Virus record (IMG/VR): IMGVR_UViG_3300044726_000050
Span: 1-47,455 of that record
DNA from: a virus
Reading direction: 5' to 3' (one strand)
Length of the DNA: 47,455 nt
Made by a program: the position numbers and the translations under genes. Each line of letters opens with the position of its first letter. The first letter of the stretch is position 1. The notes below the pieces were generated by a model, which made no database searches, was not told the DNA's origin, and saw only the letters and a list, made by a program, of their open reading frames with translations. Shown here in pieces: positions 29,886 to 38,508 of the stretch.

Positions 29886-29910
29886 CGGCCACTTAAAAGA
29901 ACACCCGTAT
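29886..29910. repeat. Inverted repeat arm 2 bracketing gene 29357-29854
   Basis: Partner of 29307-29331 (22 of 25). It lies in the leader of the 29854 gene, 31 bp before its start. Confidence 0.85.
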
Positions 29911-30411
29911 CCTTTTTTCTTACTTCTACTAGGTTCTCATGGTTTCTGGCGTTAGTAGAGTTTACCTTTCTCTACAGGCTTGACGCTTCCACTAGTGACC
30001 TACTGGTAGTTTCAGATATTTAGTTCTCAGTTATCTACACCCGTCCCCAACGATGTTACGAGGGACGCAGAAATAGGAACTATCGTCAATACAGCGTGAT
30101 AATGGTTTAATGCTCGGATGAGCGTTCAGAATGAACTAACCAGAATGGTTCTTCATCATCACCGTCAATGAACAACTACTTCATTGACTTGACGATGATA
30201 CACCAGTTACCCCCATCACACGGATGCAGAGAGTCTCATCTTTCTGTCCCAGGGGGAAGCTTGATTACGCTCAACTTTTTACTCCAAAAAGAAAAAAGTA
30301 ATAGCTACAATCAAAGGAATTATTATAGAAAAAAATCAAAACAACTGTCCCTAGAATGTCCTCAAATAGGGACTGGCGCTTTGCGCTAAAAGACTCAATG
30401 TTTTGAGTGAT
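29911..30411. promoter_or_regulatory. Divergent control region
   Basis: No gene seen. It contains hairpins GTCAATGAA/TTCATTGAC (30164-30188, 9 bp), GTCCCTA/TAGGGAC (30347-30373), ACTCAA/TTGAGT (30393-30408) next to the late promoter, and CGTCCC/GGGACG near 30040. A clear promoter for the leftward genes was not found. Confidence 0.5.
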
Positions 30412-30440
30412 TTGACAAGACCTTTATCCTATGAGACAAT
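30412..30440 (+). promoter_or_regulatory. Late promoter (sigma70-type)
   Basis: TTGACA (30412-30417), 17-bp spacer, GACAAT (30435-30440). The -35 flank GATTTGACAAG is the same as that of the early promoter at 22011, and the -10 flank is similar (TATGA-ACAAT). It is followed by the TerS-like gene 38 bp later. Confidence 0.8.
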
Positions 30441-30477
30441 CGCGTGCGCGTGACGCCTCTATCTGGAAATAAGGGTT

Positions 30478-30996
30478 ATGTATATATCTAAAGAACAATT
30501 AGAGAATAGACTGAAAGGTCAGTCTAGCCTCGAATTGAAGGGCCGTCAAGGAATCGGAAAGCATCGAGAACTTTCTCGCGAAGAAAAGGTTCTCGCAGGA
30601 ATTCTTGCCAAAGTCGATACTCAAGCAAATGTTGCTAAAGCGTTAGGAACAAGTCAAGCTAATGTTAGCAACATTGTTAATGGCAAGGGTGAGAAGAACG
30701 CAGAACTTCAACCTTCTATATCGGCCGCCTCCAAGGAAGTCCGCGAGGCCGTGTCGAATAAAGCCATTGACATCCTAGTCAAATCTCTTGGCGTTGTAGA
30801 AGATAAGGTTCATAAAGAATCGGCGATTGACGCGTCAACTGTAGCCAAGAACATGACCGCGGTTATTGATAGGATGAATCCTAACCGTGGAGCTTCTGAA
30901 GGCTTCTCCCCTAAAATTCTTATTAACATTCATGGCTCTAAGCAGAAAGATGAAGATGCTTATGAGACTATTGATGTTGAGGCGGTCAGCGCATGA
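30478..30996 (+). CDS. Putative terminase small subunit (172 aa)
   Basis: A helix-turn-helix occupies about residues 37-70 (LAGILAKVDTQANVAKALGT then SQANVSNIVNG), followed by a helical middle (EVREAVSNKAIDILVKSL) and an acidic C-terminus. The DNA-binding N-domain, size and position at the head of the late unit, upstream of TerL, fit a small terminase. The gene immediately follows the late promoter. The leader ends AAGGGTT before the ATG. Confidence 0.7.
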   Translation: MYISKEQLENRLKGQSSLELKGRQGIGKHRELSREEKVLAGILAKVDTQANVAKALGTSQANVSNIVNGKGEKNAELQPSISAASKEVREAVSNKAIDILVKSLGVVEDKVHKESAIDASTVAKNMTAVIDRMNPNRGASEGFSPKILINIHGSKQKDEDAYETIDVEAVSA

Positions 30997-31163
30997 AATC
31001 CCTAATTGACGCTCTTGAAAAAGAGAACGTAAAGCAAGGATTGAATAGACCTGGAGTTCGTCCGGGTAAGAAAGTCAATCCAAAGCGAAACGCGGTTAAT
31101 CCTGCCACTAAAGGCTCTGTAGGTCAGAAGGGCCGATTCATGAAATTGATTGGAGCTGCGTAA
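30993..31163 (+). CDS. Small basic protein (56 aa)
   Basis: The ATG overlaps the TerS stop (ATGA) and the stop overlaps the next ATG (TAATG). GAGG lies upstream. It contains RPGVRPGKKVNPKRNAVNPA and QKGRFMKLIG, basic and Pro/Gly-rich, perhaps nucleic-acid or capsid binding. Function unknown. Confidence 0.78.
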   Translation: MKSLIDALEKENVKQGLNRPGVRPGKKVNPKRNAVNPATKGSVGQKGRFMKLIGAA

Positions 31164-31405
31164 TGCCTATCATGGTTCTCGCTCTTAATAGACATACGCT
31201 TCTTCAGAACGTAGTCTATGCACTTCCTTCTATTTCAACAACGATGTTCTGCGATACTGGGGCTGCCGTATTTGAAAAGGCCACTAAATCAGACTTCGTT
31301 CTTAACTCATCTGTAAATCTTACGGATGGACGAGCTACTTTACCAGGTAATGCTTTCATTCGTTGCACCTCTGGTTCTGTTCCTATTACCTTGAGTAGGT
31401 CTTAA
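31163..31405 (+). CDS. Hypothetical small protein (80 aa)
   Basis: Beta-rich (LPSISTTMFCDTGAAVFEKA, then LTDGRATLPGNAFIRC), resembling a small jelly-roll or decoration fold. Coupled to the preceding gene. Virion role inferred from place and strand pattern only. Confidence 0.65.
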   Translation: MPIMVLALNRHTLLQNVVYALPSISTTMFCDTGAAVFEKATKSDFVLNSSVNLTDGRATLPGNAFIRCTSGSVPITLSRS

Positions 31406-31413
31406 GGAGTAAC

Positions 31414-31764
31414 ATGAAGTTAAAGTTTTTAGTCTTAGTTGCTTTACTCGGCGCGGTCGGATGTGACATTAGAGTAGACAATCCAACTCAGCCGACTAAT
31501 CCGATTGTAGTTGTTCAGCCAGAGGTAGTAATCAATCTATTTACTGCTGAACCTGGAACGACAGTTTTCGCGGGGACGACAGTTACATTACGTTGGGCTA
31601 GTTCAAATGCATTAAATTGCAGAATTGACCCAAGTGTAGGAGATGTTCCGGCAAGTGGATTTACTCAACTTACTTTAGTTAACTCGGCTACCTTTACTCT
31701 AACTTGCGTCAATGGAATTAAGACAGCAAGTAGGGTTCTTTCGGTAGTTGTCGTTGCGAAGTAA
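31414..31764 (+). CDS. Lipoprotein with Ig-like domain (116 aa)
   Basis: A signal peptide (MKLKFLVLVALLGAVGC) ends in a lipobox-like AVGC, so Cys17 would be lipidated. The mature part has a Pro-rich linker (about 24-40) and a beta-sandwich with an Ig-like pattern (TVTLRWASSNALNCRID, then FTLTCVNGI). Phage lipoproteins of this kind often act in superinfection exclusion by blocking receptors or DNA entry. It is unusual to find one between the terminase subunits. GGAG before the ATG. Not like Rz1, which is shorter and proline-rich. Confidence 0.75.
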   Translation: MKLKFLVLVALLGAVGCDIRVDNPTQPTNPIVVVQPEVVINLFTAEPGTTVFAGTTVTLRWASSNALNCRIDPSVGDVPASGFTQLTLVNSATFTLTCVNGIKTASRVLSVVVVAK

Positions 31765-33396
31765 ATGGATGTTCAAGTCCAATCGACGTTAGAGAAGGAA
31801 TGGACTCCAACTAAAAAGCAGCAGGAGTTAATTCAGCTTCCTTTCTCTATCTTCGAGGCTCTATACGGGGGTTCGGCTGGTTCAGGTAAGAGCGAGATAT
31901 TAATCGTTCTTCCTTTGATTTATGGATTCTATGAACATCCTCTTTTCAAAGGACTTATTCTTCGACGAACTTTCCCCGAGCTTGAGTCAGAAATTATCCT
32001 CCGCAGTAAGGAATGGTATCCCTCTGTCGGTGGAGTTTACAATGAATCAAAACGTCAGTGGACGTTTCCGTCTGGGGCAATTATTAAGTTCGGCCATGCA
32101 GACAAAGAACAAGACGTTAGGAAATACGATACAGCTCAGTACAATTACATTGCTTGGGATGAAAGTACTTCGTTTACTGGATTCCAGTACGAATATCTTT
32201 CAATGTCCCGTGCTAGAAGTCGAACCAGTGACTTACCAGCAATTATTAGAAGCGCCACGAATCCTGGCAACGTAGGTCACACTTATTTCAGAACGAGGTT
32301 TGTTGACCCATATAAGAATGGTGGGAAGATATTAGCAGATTCTAAGACTGGACAGAAGCGAATCTTCATCCAAGCTAAGATTACTGATAATCCTCACATT
32401 CTAAAGGCTAATCCGACTTACATTCAGCAGCTTCAGTCATTACCTGAAGCAGAACGTAGAGCGAAGTTACTAGGAGATTGGTACACTTATCAAGGTCAGG
32501 TATTCAATGAATGGAGGCTTGAGCCACTTTCAGACGAACCTGAAAATGCTAGACACGTTATTGACCCATTCGAGATTCCGAACTGGTGGCCGAAGATTGT
32601 CGGAATTGATTGGGGGTTCAAAGCATATACTTGGGTTGGTTGGGCGGCCTTATCTCCAAAAGGTCGCACTTTTGTCTACCAAGAATATGCAGAGAAGGAA
32701 AAGAAAACAGCTGAGTGGATAAACGATTTCATTAACTTAACGGGCGAACACGCTCAGGAGATTAAAGGAATCAGAATATGCCACTCAGCTACTCAACAAC
32801 GCGGAGAGATGCTAACTATTCTCTCTCAGTTACAGAAGGCAGTAAACGCGAATCACTTCAAGTGTGGAGTGGTTCTAGGAGAAAAGGCTAGAATCTCTGG
32901 GAAGATGTTGGTTCATGAATATCTCCGGTGGACGCCGAAGGCAGATATTCAGAAGTATTTAGAACCATATGATTCAGAGTTTGCTGACCATCTCTTTAGG
33001 AACAAAGGAACTAAGGCTTATGAGAATTACGTTTCAGCTTATAAGCCACAAGAGCCGGAAGTAAATCTTCCTAAGCTCCAGGTTTTTAACACCTGTCAGA
33101 AACTAATAAATGCGATTCCGGATTGCATTTACGACCAGATTAATACTGAGGATGTTGCCGAATTTGCAGGTGACGACCCATACGACGGACTTAGAATACT
33201 ACTTAGCGGCGTCAAAGATTACATGATTCGGGATGCTGCGACGATGGAGAACTTAAAAAGTGTGGAAGCTGCGATTGCTGGGACAGAGGATATTACAAGC
33301 TTGTATCGTAAGCTTGAACATCTTGAGCGCAAAAATCGGCGCGTTACTACGACGCGTAGGCGCCGCTTTTCAATGTCCAACATGCGTCGTCACTAA
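31765..33396 (+). CDS. terL: Terminase large subunit
   Basis: The ATPase has Walker A GGSAGSGKSE (K42) and Walker B YIAWDES (D132, E133), with the coupling motif RSATNPGN after it. The RNase H-like nuclease begins IVGIDWGF (D282) and has later acidic positions near CIYDQ and GDDPYDG. The length (543 aa) is normal. It packages DNA into procapsids through the portal. The ATG follows directly on the lipoprotein stop. The end overlaps another coding frame by 83 bp. Confidence 0.96.
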   Translation: MDVQVQSTLEKEWTPTKKQQELIQLPFSIFEALYGGSAGSGKSEILIVLPLIYGFYEHPLFKGLILRRTFPELESEIILRSKEWYPSVGGVYNESKRQWTFPSGAIIKFGHADKEQDVRKYDTAQYNYIAWDESTSFTGFQYEYLSMSRARSRTSDLPAIIRSATNPGNVGHTYFRTRFVDPYKNGGKILADSKTGQKRIFIQAKITDNPHILKANPTYIQQLQSLPEAERRAKLLGDWYTYQGQVFNEWRLEPLSDEPENARHVIDPFEIPNWWPKIVGIDWGFKAYTWVGWAALSPKGRTFVYQEYAEKEKKTAEWINDFINLTGEHAQEIKGIRICHSATQQRGEMLTILSQLQKAVNANHFKCGVVLGEKARISGKMLVHEYLRWTPKADIQKYLEPYDSEFADHLFRNKGTKAYENYVSAYKPQEPEVNLPKLQVFNTCQKLINAIPDCIYDQINTEDVAEFAGDDPYDGLRILLSGVKDYMIRDAATMENLKSVEAAIAGTEDITSLYRKLEHLERKNRRVTTTRRRRFSMSNMRRH

Positions 33397-33598
33397 TAAG
33401 TGGAACGAAGAGTTAAAGGCTGAGAATCACTATTTGAAATCGTTACTACTCGAACCGAGAGAAGTAACAGAAGAAGTGCAAGCTCAGCCCGTTTTTAAGA
33501 GTATGAGACGGCCGTCTTGGAAAGAGACTCAAATGTCTTTATCTAAGAAGGCTCATAAGCTTCATAAAGAACTTGAGTCCTCAATGGAAGTTGAGTAA
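33314..33598 (+). CDS. Small coiled-coil / zinc-type protein overlapping terL (about 94 aa)
   Basis: The frame is open from at least 33260 to the TAA at 33596-33598, which overlaps the portal start (TAATG). Contains CPTC near the start of the unique part and a charged coiled coil (NKWNEELKAENHYLKSLLL). The exact start is uncertain (GTG 33260, TTG 33314 or 33323). All options overlap terL in another frame. It is probably a portal- or terminase-associated factor. Confidence 0.6.
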   Translation: MNILSAKIGALLRRVGAAFQCPTCVVTNKWNEELKAENHYLKSLLLEPREVTEEVQAQPVFKSMRRPSWKETQMSLSKKAHKLHKELESSMEVE

Positions 33599-35922
33599 TG
33601 GAAGATTTAACTGTTGCTCCAACTACAGATACTCCAGTAACTGACCCAGTTGGGTTGGAAGATAAGGATGAGAATCCTAATCTCCCAATCTCTGAGGATT
33701 TACAAGGAGAGCTTTTACAGATTCTGCGAGCTTGCGAGCGAGAGGACCAGGGCGTTTATTGGGCAATGATTCAGAAATGGGCTCGTTTAGAGTACTATTT
33801 CAATAACATCATTGCACTTTTTTGGGACGCCGGAATGGGTGGGGGATTAGGTGGATGGAGAATTCCCGACTGGGACTCGCTCGAAGCAGATGACGACCTT
33901 AATATTCCTCCTCGTATTATTGCTGTTTACAGAGCACATGCTGAGGCCGTTATTGCTGCTTTGTCAACTACTGTTCCGTCAGTTGTATTCTTTCCTGACG
34001 ATGCTGAAAATCCCCTCGATATTGAGGCGGCTGATGCCCATTCCCAGGTTTCTGCTTTAATTCAGAAACATATCAAAGCTCCCATGATTTTCATGAGAGC
34101 ACTCGCAATCTTTTTCAATCACGGAACCATCTTTGCTTACAATTACTATAAAACTGACGAAAAATACGGAGTCATTCATAAGCCCAAGTATGAAACGATT
34201 CCAATTCCGGAGTTTACCAACAACTGTCAGTCGTGTGACTATGAGTTCGGGCGGACGGCTGAGCCAGTTCTTGAGCCAATTCCTTGTGATGTTTGTGGTC
34301 AAACCCTTCCTCCTCGTTCCAATCCTGTTATGTCTGAAATGGAAGTTCAGACAGGAACAGACAAGATTAATAAAGGTCGAGTCCTAATTGATATCTTTGA
34401 CCCCCGTTCGGTCAAAGTCAGTATCTATGCAAAAGAACAAGTTAATTGTGGCTACCTCCTACTTAACTTCTCTCAAAACGTGGCATATATTCGGTCATGT
34501 TTTTCTGACAATAAGATTGGAACATACACCAATCAGGACTCGATGGATTGGGCGCGCAATGCTACAAACTATTTTGGAGCCGCGCCAGAAAACGTCGCTT
34601 CCGTCAAATGTTTATGGCTTCGTCCTTGGCAATTTCATATTCTTGGTGATGGAAAAACCAAAGAAATCAATCAGCTCCTTGCCCTTTATCCCGAAGGGTG
34701 TTATACCATCTTCATTAATGATGAACTTAAGTATATTACAAAGGAGTCGCTTGACGAGCATTGGACCATCTCGATTAATCCTTTATCATCCTTTATTCAT
34801 GGCGAACCACTCGGAACAAACCTTGCAACGGCCCAAGATATCCAGGCTGAAATTGATGAACTCAGATTACAAACTGTTGAGCACGGAATTCCTGAGACAT
34901 TTGTAAAGCCTGAAGTCCTTGATTTGGATGAATATAACAAATCAATGGCTCGTCCCGGCTCAGTTACCTTAACTAAGGGTTCTGACCCAGGAAAATCTCT
35001 CGCAGAAGGTTTCTTTCAGACTAAAACAGCGACTCTTTCGTCGGAGATTGAGACATACAATCAAGATATCACTCAAAGAGCGCAGTTTGTGACTGGCTCT
35101 TTCCCATCTATTTATGGCGGTGCTGTAGAAGGTGGTGGAGGAACTGCTTATGAATACAAAAAGTCCAACGCCAATGCATTACAAAGGCTTGGAATCACTT
35201 GGAAGATTATTGCAGAGTTCTGGTGCGACGTAATCACTAAATCCACCTCAGAATTCATCTCTTTCATGGAAGGTGATGAAAGATTCACTCAGAAAGAGGG
35301 TTCGGGCTTTAAGAACGTCGATATTAAGAAGTCTGTCATTGATTCAGGTAAGGTTAATCGAGCTGAACCTGAGTTCTCTGACCAACTTCCAATTACCTGG
35401 GAACAAATCAATCAGGTTGTTACTCAGTTAATGCAAATGGGTTCACCTGAGATTAATGAAGTCTTGTTTAATCCGAATAACGCTGGCTTGATGAAGAAAG
35501 CCGTCGGATTACATGACCTTTATATTCCGGGAGAGGAAGATAGGACTAAACAGTATTCTGAATTCCTTGCATTAAGTCAAGCTCAGCCAATGCCGATGAT
35601 TCCACCTGAAATTCAGGCTAGGATTCCTCCCGGTGTTGACCCAATGAGCTTATTACCTCCCGGAGTTTCTCCGGAACAGCTTGGCATACAGATGCAGCCA
35701 TCTATTATGCCTGAGCCGATTGATAATCATGAAGTTCATTTGCAGATTCTCTCTGCAATTATGAATAGTCCAAGAGGACAAAGGTTGAAGGCAGAAAACC
35801 CGGCAGGTTATCAGAACTGTATGCTTCATTATGAAGCTCATCAGATGATGGTAGCTCCACCAATGCCGGCCGAAGGTGAAGAAGTAAAAGGTAACGACAA
35901 CAAGGCAAAGGAACAGGTATAA
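33598..35922 (+). CDS. Portal protein with a zinc-ribbon insertion (774 aa)
   Basis: Large helical portal: the N-terminal part (LQILRACEREDQGVYWAMIQ, then ALFWDAGMGGGLGGWRIPDW) and the later alpha/beta part with LATAQDIQAEIDELRLQTVE and TGSFPSIYGG match podovirus portals. A zinc ribbon is inserted, with Cys at 210, 213, 230 and 233 (C-x2-C, C-x2-C). The C-terminus is Pro/Met-rich and disordered. It forms the dodecameric DNA gate of the head. Confidence 0.88.
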   Translation: MEDLTVAPTTDTPVTDPVGLEDKDENPNLPISEDLQGELLQILRACEREDQGVYWAMIQKWARLEYYFNNIIALFWDAGMGGGLGGWRIPDWDSLEADDDLNIPPRIIAVYRAHAEAVIAALSTTVPSVVFFPDDAENPLDIEAADAHSQVSALIQKHIKAPMIFMRALAIFFNHGTIFAYNYYKTDEKYGVIHKPKYETIPIPEFTNNCQSCDYEFGRTAEPVLEPIPCDVCGQTLPPRSNPVMSEMEVQTGTDKINKGRVLIDIFDPRSVKVSIYAKEQVNCGYLLLNFSQNVAYIRSCFSDNKIGTYTNQDSMDWARNATNYFGAAPENVASVKCLWLRPWQFHILGDGKTKEINQLLALYPEGCYTIFINDELKYITKESLDEHWTISINPLSSFIHGEPLGTNLATAQDIQAEIDELRLQTVEHGIPETFVKPEVLDLDEYNKSMARPGSVTLTKGSDPGKSLAEGFFQTKTATLSSEIETYNQDITQRAQFVTGSFPSIYGGAVEGGGGTAYEYKKSNANALQRLGITWKIIAEFWCDVITKSTSEFISFMEGDERFTQKEGSGFKNVDIKKSVIDSGKVNRAEPEFSDQLPITWEQINQVVTQLMQMGSPEINEVLFNPNNAGLMKKAVGLHDLYIPGEEDRTKQYSEFLALSQAQPMPMIPPEIQARIPPGVDPMSLLPPGVSPEQLGIQMQPSIMPEPIDNHEVHLQILSAIMNSPRGQRLKAENPAGYQNCMLHYEAHQMMVAPPMPAEGEEVKGNDNKAKEQV

Positions 35923-37184
35923 TGGCTAACGAAACAGGTTCTCCGACGATTACGACGTTTGATAAGTCTCAGCCTGAAGGTAAGGCTGAAATGGACATTC
36001 TTAATGCCGATGATTCTACTGAAGAAACTATAGATGAATCATCTGATGACAAAGAAGGTCCAGATGATGAAGAAGGCGGAATAGACGATGATTCTGAATC
36101 AGAAGAAACCGACACGGATGATGAGTCAGATTCTGATGATGAAGAATCTGGAGAGGATTCCGAGGACGATTCCGATGATAGCGAGGCTGGCGACGTTTCG
36201 CTATATCAAGCTATTAAGAAAACGAATCCAGAGCTATTCAAGAAATACCCTGACCTAAAGAATGTTATCTTTAGGGAGCAACGTTATGCAACCATGTTTC
36301 CTTCAGTTGAAGATGCTGAGGAAGCAAAGAGTCGTAACGAGGCGTTTAGCAGATTAGAGAGTGATATCCTTGATGGAAATCCCAAGGAACTACTCCAGGC
36401 AGTAGAAGCGACGGATAAAGCTGCACTTGGTAAGTTTGTGCACAATATCCTGCCGGCTCTACTCACTCAGGACAAGGAGCTTTACTCGGAGGTAATCGCC
36501 CTTCCGATTAAGAGAGCTATTCAGCAGGCATACATTCAGGCTAAGAAGTCGAACAACACAAACCTGATGAACTCTGCGCTCTATTTGGACGATTTCTTCT
36601 TCGAGGGGGACGGAATTAGTAATGACCCGAAACTTAATTCTGCCCCTAAAAAGGAATCAAAGAAAGACCCAGATGTTGAGCGCCTTGAGCGAGAAAGAGA
36701 CGAACACGCTGAAAGAATCCGTGGAGAATTTAACGACAGTGTTATCGAGTCGTTACGATTCCGTCTCGGCAAAGAAATTACTGGTGCATTAACCCAGTAC
36801 GAATTCGATAGTTACAAGCGAAAGAACGTCGCTCGTGACATTGAGAACGAAGTCAACACGATGTTGACAAATGATGCTAGATATCAGGCTAGTATCAAAT
36901 CGCTCTACAAGCAAGCAAGTTCGGCAAGGTTTACACCCGAATGGAAAGCTAGAATCATATCCGCGTACCTAGCACGCGCCAAAGCGGTGTTACCAGTTGC
37001 CAGAAAAAAAGTTATAGAGGAAGCAACTGGTCGGAAATCTGCGCCTTCTGAAAAGAAGCGTTTAGTTCCGACTAATCTATCAACTCAGACACATCATACT
37101 CTGAATGCTAAAGATATTGACCGTTCTAAGACCTCTGATAGGGATATCTTAGACGGTAAAATCACATTCAAGAGTAAGAAATAG
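35922..37184 (+). CDS. Scaffolding protein (420 aa)
   Basis: The first 90 residues are extremely acidic (Asp/Glu/Ser). The rest is helical and charged, with a basic C-terminus rich in Lys and Arg (KARIISAYLARAKAVLPVARKK). This pattern, location between portal and capsid, and lack of other domains match head scaffolding proteins, whose basic C-terminus binds the capsid protein. The ATG is coupled to the portal stop. Confidence 0.82.
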   Translation: MANETGSPTITTFDKSQPEGKAEMDILNADDSTEETIDESSDDKEGPDDEEGGIDDDSESEETDTDDESDSDDEESGEDSEDDSDDSEAGDVSLYQAIKKTNPELFKKYPDLKNVIFREQRYATMFPSVEDAEEAKSRNEAFSRLESDILDGNPKELLQAVEATDKAALGKFVHNILPALLTQDKELYSEVIALPIKRAIQQAYIQAKKSNNTNLMNSALYLDDFFFEGDGISNDPKLNSAPKKESKKDPDVERLERERDEHAERIRGEFNDSVIESLRFRLGKEITGALTQYEFDSYKRKNVARDIENEVNTMLTNDARYQASIKSLYKQASSARFTPEWKARIISAYLARAKAVLPVARKKVIEEATGRKSAPSEKKRLVPTNLSTQTHHTLNAKDIDRSKTSDRDILDGKITFKSKK

Positions 37185-37189
37185 GTCAC

Positions 37190-38452
37190 ATGGTAAATTC
37201 ACAGTCAGTCCTCGCGACTGAGATGGAGAAAGTCACCAAGAAGGTGCCTGTTCTCTATGATTTAGACGACCTTTTCTATACCGAGATTGAAAAGCGTCCC
37301 GTCGAAGTCATCTCAGAACGCGATATGCGGATTCCCATGAATCTGCGCCCCGGTGGTTATTTCGGTTATTATGACCCCGATGGTGGAGATTTAGGGACGG
37401 GTTCCGGTCCCGATTGGCAGAAGGGTGTCATTAATACTAATCACTTCAAGATTGGTATTCAGTGGACCAAGAAAGCTGAATGGGGAACCGACGATTCTAA
37501 GAAGGCGGTAATTAACACCTTCCGTGAATTGATGGCTAAAGCAATGCCAGAGTTCCGTAAGCAGAGTGACAATCAGTGTCATACTGCTGGTAACGGTATT
37601 CTTGGTGTTGTTTCTACTCAGGCTCCCGGCCCCGGTGGAACGACGGAGTTAAAGCTCAACACCGACGGCTATCAGATTCGCCTGCTTCGATTTGGTCAGC
37701 GTATTAACTTCTACAACGCTGCTCAGACGATTCAGAAAACGGTAAATCCGAGCAAGATTGTCTACTACGATGTGAACGCAGCTATTATTCGCGTTCTCCC
37801 GGCAGTAGCTGGTCTGGTTGCTGGAGACGTTGTTACTCCAGAAGGTCTGAATGGCCCAACTCCGACGGGCTTATTCGGTATTCCTTATCACATTTCCAAC
37901 TCCTCTGTTGGTCTGTGGCTTGGATATGACCGTGCAACTACGCCGGAAATCCGTGCAAACGGTGTTGATGCTGGAGGTGCAGCTTTAGCACTTCCATTCC
38001 CTCGTCTTGCAATTAATCTCATTGGCGACCGCGTTGGTATCAATGAGCGCACTAAATTGCAGGCTCGTATGCATCCTTGCCAGGTTCAGGCATACGAGGA
38101 CTTGGGTCAGCTCGTGTCTATTATCCAGAAACAGGCGAGCGATGAAGCTCTCAACCTGTATTTCTCGGATAACATCCGGATGGCAGGCGCTCCTGTTAAG
38201 CAGGACTATTCGCACGACAAAAAGCGCATTGACATCATGAAGATGGAAACGTGGGGTCGTGCAGAGTTGCATCCTGCGGGATTCTATGAGGTAGATGGTC
38301 GTCGTATCTTTGAGATGCGCGGACCTTCAGGCGGAGTTGCTACGTCGCAAATCTTCTACATTGTTGCGTCGTGGAATCTCTATACCGATAACCCAGCAGC
38401 GCAGAGCTATATTTACAACTTAGCTGTGCCGACGGGTTATATTCCTGCGTAG
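37190..38452 (+). CDS. Major capsid protein (420 aa)
   Basis: Length and place fit an HK97-fold capsid protein. An N-arm (DLDDLFYTEIEKRPVEVIS, then RDMRIPMNLRPGG) precedes a beta-rich E-loop-like region and a P-domain with NLIGDRVGINERTKLQ. C-terminal strands include SQIFYIVASWNLYTDNP. AGG before the ATG. A terminator follows at 38459. The N-arm segment reappears in the Tat-like protein at 9158. Confidence 0.93.
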   Translation: MVNSQSVLATEMEKVTKKVPVLYDLDDLFYTEIEKRPVEVISERDMRIPMNLRPGGYFGYYDPDGGDLGTGSGPDWQKGVINTNHFKIGIQWTKKAEWGTDDSKKAVINTFRELMAKAMPEFRKQSDNQCHTAGNGILGVVSTQAPGPGGTTELKLNTDGYQIRLLRFGQRINFYNAAQTIQKTVNPSKIVYYDVNAAIIRVLPAVAGLVAGDVVTPEGLNGPTPTGLFGIPYHISNSSVGLWLGYDRATTPEIRANGVDAGGAALALPFPRLAINLIGDRVGINERTKLQARMHPCQVQAYEDLGQLVSIIQKQASDEALNLYFSDNIRMAGAPVKQDYSHDKKRIDIMKMETWGRAELHPAGFYEVDGRRIFEMRGPSGGVATSQIFYIVASWNLYTDNPAAQSYIYNLAVPTGYIPA

Positions 38453-38458
38453 TTGACG

Positions 38459-38485
38459 GGGGGCAGAATATCGCCCCCTTTCTTC
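38459..38485 (+). terminator. Terminator after the capsid gene
   Basis: GGGGGC (38459-38464) and GCCCCC (38473-38478) form a stem with an 8-nt loop, followed by TTTCTTCT. Partial termination would raise the ratio of capsid to downstream gene mRNAs. Confidence 0.85.
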
Positions 38486-38508
38486 TAAGCTTTCTTCAGG
38501 AGAAACAA

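Noticed and set aside
34388-34906. 172-codon plus-strand frame inside the portal gene
   Set aside because: Alternative-frame shadow of the portal; no coupling or RBS.
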